Below, one piece after another: positions 57,301-64,000 of a stretch of 64,000 bases of DNA. The stretch spans positions 5,878,485-5,942,484 of the forward strand of contig NC_134027.1 of NCBI RefSeq assembly GCF_964204645.1, given 5' to 3'. Source of the DNA: Tubulanus polymorphus (Eukaryota; Nemertea; Palaeonemertea; Tubulaniformes; Tubulanidae). Each line of letters begins with the position of its first letter. Position 1 is the stretch's first letter. Both the position numbers and the translations under genes were made by a program. The notes under the pieces are model-generated. The model saw only the letters and a list, made by a program, of their open reading frames with translations. It searched no databases and was not told the DNA's origin.

Positions 57301-60227
57301 ACCGTTTTCTAAGGAATGATTAGGATTATTCGTTTTCTATTGAGATTTATGGTGTTTTTTTTAGATGAAATCGTGTTAGATGTTTGAATTATCATTAAAC
57401 ATCATGATTCTCTATAATTAAGACTCACCTATCAGTCATTTTGATGTTTTACTTTCTTCAAACCATTTATTGTCTACAACCTTAAGCAAAAGTATGTATA
57501 AAATGCACTTCATTTGGGAATTTTTGCGATTGATAATAGAAGACAAGAGTCGATATTACAGGAATAATTTGTTGAAAATTAGAGATCTTTGATTATTTCA
57601 TTTAGAATTCAAATTCCGATTTCATTGCCTATATTACATGAAAAACCTGAATTTGGCTTTTCTCATACGTAATAACGAGCAATTTCAAATCCCGTCAATT
57701 GATCCAAATCATGCCACGGCGCAGAAAGGCATGCAATAAATAGGAGAAATGTGGTCTCAGAATATTATCGCCGATAAGCGATATTTGATGTCACCTTATG
57801 AAATCTACCAGAACCCGATCAACACAAAAGCATTCATCGCCTTTTTTCGTTAGCGTGACAAAATAAATGGTCCTACTTACCGGTATCAACAGTGAGAAGA
57901 TGACGTTTCGTTTTTCATTACTATGATTTCGCGTGTCGTGCATTGATAGCATTGTAGTATTTGGCGTTATTGATAATCACCATGACGTCGACGAGGAAGA
58001 AAGAAATCGGTCACTGTTACGTAGCGAGGCCTAGAAGATCTCTCCCATTTGGCGTTTTGACTCAATTCTGAGTTTTCAGTGGAAATGGTGGCTCATATTA
58101 AAAATTGAGTTGAAAAGTCAAATTCCCCCTTAGTTTTTCTTCATATTGTGGGTTTTTCTTCAATTAGATTCGGTAGTCGCTTGTCTATGGATACCAACAT
58201 ATCCCAATAATTGTAATGCAATCACGATGGAAATAGTGTTTTCACGAAGAAAAAAGTAACGTACGTAAACTTGTGACTAATTTCAGGCTATCGAGACGAA
58301 GTGAGTTCTTATTCTAAACACAATAAAGCGTTACCCTCCAATATTTATTCTCTGAAGACTTGGACTTGCGCTCGAAGGATACGCGACGTGTAGTGCACTT
58401 CGCGACAGTAATTTCTGAATTAGGACAATGTCTAATAGTATACTGTAGACAAGAGATGTTCGGTTGTCGAGATTTTATGACGGCGAATCAGCTAATAAAA
58501 GAGATTGCCTGACGGATGGAAATAAATCTGTTCTCTTGTCTGCTGTCGATTTGGTTATCGCAAAAAGTGTCACGTATCTATGTAACTACCATTGACAGGG
58601 CTTTATTGCTAGGCCCTGTGGTTCGATGTATTTAATGAACATATATTGATTCATCTTATCCGACAAATATCGTATATATGAATATATTGGTTTTTGGGCT
58701 CGATCATTTCTACCGAATAATAACTATATTTTATCGGCAATCAGAGATTAATGAAATGATATGAAGATATGAATTTACTTGCAGTTCGTTGTCTACCGAA
58801 CTATTTTTGCTTCATAAATTTACTTTACAAAACACAAATTTGAAGTTCAGAATCAAATCGAAGTCATTTTGGGCCTTGGACCATGACCAGTTACAAATTC
58901 AAGAAAAGAAAAAAGTTCAAAGGACAGCCAAGTATTATCTATTTACGCAATGTGTACAATGTGACAACCAATACATAAGGTAATATAAAACTGTGGTTTC
59001 AGAAAAAACAAGGCTTGTATGAACTGAAACCCAATGAACTGTAGTTGATTAATGGAGAACTGTTGTGCAAATTTAACTGCGATAAAAACAGAGATCCTAT
59101 ATGAGGGCCTTATGACTTTTTTTGAAATAATTTACGTAGACCAGAGTCTATTAGAGCTGCTCTTCTCATAATGGAATAGCTATAATGGGAAAGATTATTG
59201 ATAGCATTGGTTGATTTACATGCAAAACTCCACAAAATATTTTAGAAATGATACATTCTATGAGCTGTGTATCCACTTGGGACTGTGGATTTACACGTAC
59301 TCAACAACATTACTGAGATGATCTCAATGATCCGGGAAACTAAGCAAGCGCTTTTCTGACCATGAAAATGACATCATTTCGTTAGTCAACGAAGTAACGC
59401 TGGACGCGTGACAAGAATCTACCAAATGACCCAGAACTAAAGGGCTTTTGGTAATCGAAGCAGACTGTGTAGGTGTTGACCAACATTTACTTAAGTCCGT
59501 AAACTTAAGTGAAAGAACTGTAAATTAATTCCGAACACCAATCAAAACAGCGCAGTGCAGTTTCCTGCCCATAAATCCCAGAAATCACAAGCTTTTATGC
59601 TTACTAAATAGGCGAATTGCATCAGGATGAGAATTAATATGCGTAAACGATCTTCCGAAGTCTAATTGAAAATGCCTCACAACGACCGCATTAAGTCATA
59701 AAATCCATCTTTATTTGATTCTGTGTTTAGTCAGTCGTTGGTAGACGGATTAGCTTAACGCGCATTTAGTGCACATTGCCATTTTATCTTATGCCCAAAT
59801 AGTACAGCTGAGCCAATTTTGTTAGCAAATACCAAACAGTTTAGTTGCCAGATAGGGAATCTGAGAATATAGTTGGACGCTCGCATCGTGTCTGATTTGT
59901 ATTAAATCTACAGCATGATGCGTTCTGCCATATATATATATATATATCATTTCGTTCACATTTTTTTCAAAGTCCTTCTGTTATAGGCCTACATATACGT
60001 ACGTCATACTGCCTGCCACCTAACGAAACTGGAGAAGTTGCTTTCCTATATTAATGTAGATAGTGTGGTGAAGATACGTATGGATAATACATTGCCGAAT
60101 AGATATTCCGTTGAATATAGCAAAAGGAAAATCAGCCTCGGTATGTATTTTGTAAGATGAGCCAGTCAATTTAAATTCGGGAAAGACGGAATGAAATTTT
60201 GGGAATTTTCACGCTAGCATGGACTCT

Positions 60228-60261
60228 AAAACGAACGTTTTACGGTCCATGGTTCTAGTAG
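60228..60261. repeat. Short hairpin repeat, copy 2
   Basis: CATGGACTCTAAAACG pairs with CGTTTTACGGTCCATG around a two-base centre, with two mismatched positions. The first 17 bases equal those at 8311. Two identical hairpin arms 52 kb apart point to a dispersed element family. Confidence 0.5.
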
Positions 60262-62189
60262 TAATTTACTCCCTTTTCCGTTTTGTTATTGGAGGTTCTC
60301 CATATCATTTAATTCTTTTTCTTATCATCTGATTTCAACTTGCATATGGAGACCCCGAACTGTCTGTCTGTCTTCAAATAATTATGACATTATGTTATGT
60401 TCATTTTGTCGTAAAAGTTTAAATACTTTAACAATAAAGTTTATATAGGACTAATCAAGATTGTTTGTAAACACGCATACCACTTAAACAAGGTGTTTTA
60501 CCGACCCCGATTCATCCGAATACATAAAGACGATCTGGATTTTTGTAATACGTGAATTATACACCGACGTATTTATGCAGGATTTGTAATTCATCTAAGT
60601 GAAAGCGTGGGTAAAATCACTTTTTGATTCACACGATTCGCAGACGCTGACAACTCAGCACTGTCTATACGACTTGAAGTGAGAGGGAAAAGGCGTAAAA
60701 GCGACAGATCTGGTGAAGGCAGCAGTTGCACAGTCGTGCGCTGGAATATCTACGGTAAGTAAGCTATACATCTTGGAAACAAATCTATTTGTTTCGGCGT
60801 TCATTAGTCATTCGTCTTTTGATATGAGAAAAATGATTGATTCTATCTAAGGTCAACGAAATCTTTCGTCAAATTGACGACAGAGATATTTAGAAAAAAT
60901 TCGAAGAGTTTATTTGTTTTATGATTATTCTAATAGATAGCGAATAATCAAATAAGACTTATGCTCTGATTTAATTATTGGAATGACCTATAATATTGGC
61001 TAAGTAAATAGAAAGTGACTAGGGTATTTTCTTAATAGTCCAACCATACCGGTTATTGGAAAGTTACCTGATAAAGACGTCGATCCAATAAAATATATGT
61101 TTGCCTACTTGTACCTCCATATATATTTAGTTCTTCATATGGAAAATGAAAATTCGAGCAAGAAGTTGTGTGGGACCGTTCAGTTATGTTTTAACTTCCA
61201 AGTAGTGAAATCTTCTATCCATTCGTTTAAGTTCGTAATTTCTGGGACAAACCAGAGGAATAATCGATCAAATTTATGAAACATTTAAACAAAAGGACTT
61301 CAAGTGATTTCAAAATTGCAGTTAGAATTCGTTTTTACATATTTGTATACCTATTCGTCTGGATTTAAGCATTCCTGCTAAACAATTAATCAGTATAAGC
61401 TCCAGGATTACCAGTCAGTTATAAATGGCTTGTTGTCTAATTGACCGCTTGAATGTACAGCACTGGTCAGTCACTAAGCAACTTACGTGTCACAAACATT
61501 ACCTGCGTTGACACTATATACTACATAGGACAGTAAGTCTTATTTTCTATCATTCTGTCAAATGGAAAGATTAATTATGAAATTTAGGTGAGTTTTGTAA
61601 TATTTCATTTATATTTCCACCAAAGATATATAATCTTTGTACCTTTATTTTTTCAAGCAACATTGAAAATTTTTTCCAAACATCATTTGAAAGAAATATT
61701 CAGCATGAATTGTTGTTGAATGAGGTTGGAGAATGGGACAAGTGACTAAATGAAAACGTCACGTTTGAATCCGTGTAACCATTTCTATCGTTGTCATAGC
61801 ATCACGCTTTATCAACATCCGTATAACATACCGCTAATGTAGAATCGATAACTGAGTTAGAACGATTTATCTAAAATGTCGAGACAAACGGTTCATATAA
61901 CGCCATAATTGTATCGTCATATCGGGATTATAACATAGGTCGGTTGTATTGTACGTACGTGAGTCCTCTTTTCAATCTTATCAAGATCTCTCAAAAGCAG
62001 CAGATACAAATATTCGTAATTATATGGCGGTGTGTTTAACCTATCCATTGGGAAGTGGGTTTTATTCTAGAGCAGGATCACTGCTGCTCGGCAACGATTT
62101 GGGCGAACTGAGATATCAAGCATTACTCAAAATGTACTTATTGTTGGTTTTTCAGGTAAACGTTTTGTACTGGTTCCGATGCTACATAT

Positions 62190-64000
62190 ATGATGGCAGC
62201 GGCGGACGTGGAAATACAACTTCTTCACAACATCCCTGCAGCTCCTGAAGATGCCCGACAATGTCGGGAGGTATACCCGAGGTGCGAATCGGAGATGTCC
62301 GACTTAGGTTTAGAATGGCTGTTTAGCCCGGATAATTACGACCACCTTACTGTCGAAGAGCAGCTTAAACTGTATAAACAACGCGATCTAACTAAAACTA
62401 AGATATTTAAATTCGCGACAAAAATATTTTGGGAACCGCGCAGTCGAAAACGAGTCATTACCGCCACAAGTAAAGAACAGCTCAGAGGTGATCCTAATCT
62501 GAATGATAAAACACCATGGACAGCTGACATCAGAAAACAAGTACCGAAACCAGTGCCACCGACAAAAGAAGAACTGATCGCCCGGGTGGAGGCCGATAAA
62601 CGCGCGGAGTTCAAAAATTGGTTAGATGGCCGTAAGGAATTGCGAAGTAAAATAGATAGTCTCGGTCTGACGGAGGAATTACTGCAGAAGAAGAAGGATC
62701 GTACCCCAATGGAGCAAAGACTTCTATCACGTATGATTGAAGAGAGGCAGCCGAAAGTCCCAACTCCAGAACCTGAGCCGGAAAAGCCAATAGTTACCAG
62801 AGTCGGTGAGGCTCAGATACGTAGACCGTGTCCGGAGTCATTGATAATACTAGAAAAATATCTAAAAGAAAAGAAGCTACGCTTGTTGGACTTGTTTGCT
62901 TTTGCTGATAAAGACAAATCGTGGACAATTACGATGGATGAATTCAGAGATGCGATCAAAAAAGCAGAAATCCCACTCAGCGGTCAATTGCTCGAAGATC
63001 TAATCATGTCTCTGGATTCGGACATGAATAATGAGTTGGATTATCGAGAACTAGCAAAGGGCATCAGTCAGTTCAAACAAGAGCAAAGACAAACCCGCAG
63101 AAAGCAGGCCGCCTTGGAAAAAATGCAAGGCAAGAGATCGCGCTCACACATGGAAAGATCAGCTCCGGTTCCTCTCGAAACAGATTTCATTCATAAAAGC
63201 AACACATATCCGGAAATGGAGAAACGGAGCGACGTTCAACAGGGCATCGATCTAATCGAAGAGAAGCGAAAAGTTGAAAAGGCAAATGTTCTATCAACAC
63301 CTCCGAAAGACACGACAATGAAAGAGCGGTTCGTTATGAAAACCGAAGAGGAAATGGTGGATATAAGGAAACAAACAAGAACGGTGCTGAGTAAAACAAA
63401 ACCTGCACCGTCGTCAACTGGTGCAATGAAAACCGATTTCCTACACGACCGCAGTATGATCAAAATTGGACACAAAGGTATAGATGATCACTGTAGACCA
63501 TCGACGCTAGACGGTGAAGTTGGTATACAAATTGATAAGTTTCGGCAGGCGCGTCTACTGGAGTACCATAATGTCATCGCTTTATGCAAAGAACGCAATG
63601 TTAAGTTAAACGAAAAACTTCTCGGAAAAGTATTGCTTTATCCCCCTGAAAAACCGCGAGCTGTGCTCCGTAAGAAATTACGGCAGCCTGGCACGGGACT
63701 TTTTTCGTCAACATTTCTCATGCCACCTAAGCGCCCACCGACACCCCAGCAATGTAAACGGTCCAAAACTGGAAAACTGTTGATCGATGGTCGGTACTTG
63801 TACCCGCCGTATAAACAAGTTAAACCAGTCGGGCGCCGAGTGCAACTACCGACGGGTAAAGCAGTAATCAAACGGCAAGTAGACTGTTGGATGACTTTCG
63901 AGGAATACTGCAAGTTAACAGAAACGTTAACTACACATTACAAAGACAAGTACGGTTCGCAAAACGAAAATGCGTTCTGGCCGGGTCATTTAGAAAACAA
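62190..64000 (+). CDS. EFCAB12: EFCAB12-like EF-hand protein, 5' part, runs off the window
   Basis: One frame is open from 62160 through the last base. The first ATGs are 62190 and 62193, giving at least 603 codons without a stop or intron, so the gene is cut by the window edge. The first 230 residues are charged and helical, with KKKDRTPMEQRLLSRM-type sequence (about 170-185) typical of EFCAB12. Two EF-hand loops follow: DKDKSWTITMDE at 240-251 (D1, D3, S5, E12) and DSDMNNELDYRE at 276-287 (D1, D3, N5, E12), both fit to bind calcium. The later part is basic and proline-rich. EFCAB12 in vertebrates is poorly studied and tends to be linked to ciliated cells or sperm; I infer no more. The 5' end is probably spliced: TTTTTCAG at 62148-62155 is a good acceptor and GTAAGT at 60755 a possible partner. 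Family assignment comes from recalled similarity plus EF-hand placement. Confidence 0.85.
   Translation, partial: MMAAADVEIQLLHNIPAAPEDARQCREVYPRCESEMSDLGLEWLFSPDNYDHLTVEEQLKLYKQRDLTKTKIFKFATKIFWEPRSRKRVITATSKEQLRGDPNLNDKTPWTADIRKQVPKPVPPTKEELIARVEADKRAEFKNWLDGRKELRSKIDSLGLTEELLQKKKDRTPMEQRLLSRMIEERQPKVPTPEPEPEKPIVTRVGEAQIRRPCPESLIILEKYLKEKKLRLLDLFAFADKDKSWTITMDEFRDAIKKAEIPLSGQLLEDLIMSLDSDMNNELDYRELAKGISQFKQEQRQTRRKQAALEKMQGKRSRSHMERSAPVPLETDFIHKSNTYPEMEKRSDVQQGIDLIEEKRKVEKANVLSTPPKDTTMKERFVMKTEEEMVDIRKQTRTVLSKTKPAPSSTGAMKTDFLHDRSMIKIGHKGIDDHCRPSTLDGEVGIQIDKFRQARLLEYHNVIALCKERNVKLNEKLLGKVLLYPPEKPRAVLRKKLRQPGTGLFSSTFLMPPKRPPTPQQCKRSKTGKLLIDGRYLYPPYKQVKPVGRRVQLPTGKAVIKRQVDCWMTFEEYCKLTETLTTHYKDKYGSQNENAFWPGHLEN

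Larger units (their letters stand above)
53842..62189. other. Gene-poor region before the EF-hand gene
   Basis: No supported gene. A 77-codon minus frame (54650-54883) begins with a possible signal-like segment (MCYYLVCGGLLSASLSL) but has no other support. A 131-codon hydrophobic minus frame (56531-56926) meets a second frame (56328-56534) at a TGA/ATG overlap and could be receptor debris. Near 60755 a strong donor (ACG|GTAAGT) may end a 5' non-coding exon of the EF-hand gene, pairing with TTTTTCAG at 62148-62155. Also present: a diverged palindrome at 54297, a TA run at 59930-59947 and a hairpin repeat at 60228. Confidence 0.45.

Noticed and set aside
62336-63913. Minus-strand frames under the EFCAB12-like exon
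   Set aside because: Antisense shadows of the long plus-strand coding frame.
1-64000. CRISPR arrays, bacterial operons or complete tRNA/rRNA genes
   Set aside because: No regularly spaced direct repeats, no cloverleaf with intact A and B boxes, and the gene structure is eukaryotic throughout.

Overview
The window looks like nuclear DNA of an invertebrate animal. It is AT-rich, and its genes have introns with GT/AG borders, wide spacing and many small mobile elements. The protein families (a mitochondrial-clan cytochrome P450, an ankyrin/SOCS-box protein, KDSR, an amine GPCR and an EFCAB12-like protein) are metazoan. A lophotrochozoan such as a mollusc, annelid or brachiopod would fit, but this is inference and no single feature proves it.

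Layout, left to right. 1-4.7 kb is non-coding with one small inverted-repeat element. 4667-11020 (+) is a complete nine-exon mitochondrial-clan P450 of 540 aa. 11079-11222 is a foldback element with a perfect 6-bp flanking repeat. 12932-14548 (-) is a complete four-exon ankyrin-repeat/SOCS-box gene of 443 aa. 16974-28611 (-) is a complete ten-exon 3-ketodihydrosphingosine reductase gene (KDSR, 335 aa) in which every intron is phase 0. Its third intron holds a 9,032-bp Ty3/gypsy LTR retrotransposon (18758-27789) in the same orientation as the gene. 28936-29514 is the decayed 3' end of a non-LTR retrotransposon. 30337-31632 (+) is a two-exon GT32-type glycosyltransferase. 33318-34502 (-) is a single-exon aminergic GPCR closest in motifs to histamine H3/H4 receptors. 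34.5-62.2 kb is a long gene-poor stretch with foldback elements, a 237-bp near-perfect palindrome and one candidate two-exon gene that I do not recognise (52473-53841, -). From 62190 to the right edge (+) runs a long open exon of an EFCAB12-like EF-hand protein, cut off by the window end.

The retrotransposon is the most complete system in the window. Its two 1,454-bp LTRs look identical, it is flanked by CTTG target duplications, and it has an 18-nt primer-binding site matching the 3' end of tRNA-Leu. Gag is intact. A GGGAAAC slippery heptamer sits directly against the gag stop, with intact pol in the -1 frame. The LTR core promoter has two palindromic CRE sites and a TATA box at exact 22-bp spacing. 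After pol there is a third ORF where an envelope gene could lie. It encodes a 282-aa zinc-finger-like, acidic protein and is preceded by a textbook branch site, pyrimidine tract and AG. This suggests a spliced subgenomic mRNA and an accessory regulator. It is my best candidate for something undescribed.

The host genes share no obvious pathway. The only functional link I see is that KDSR makes sphingoid bases while some GT32 enzymes act on sphingolipids, which may be coincidence.
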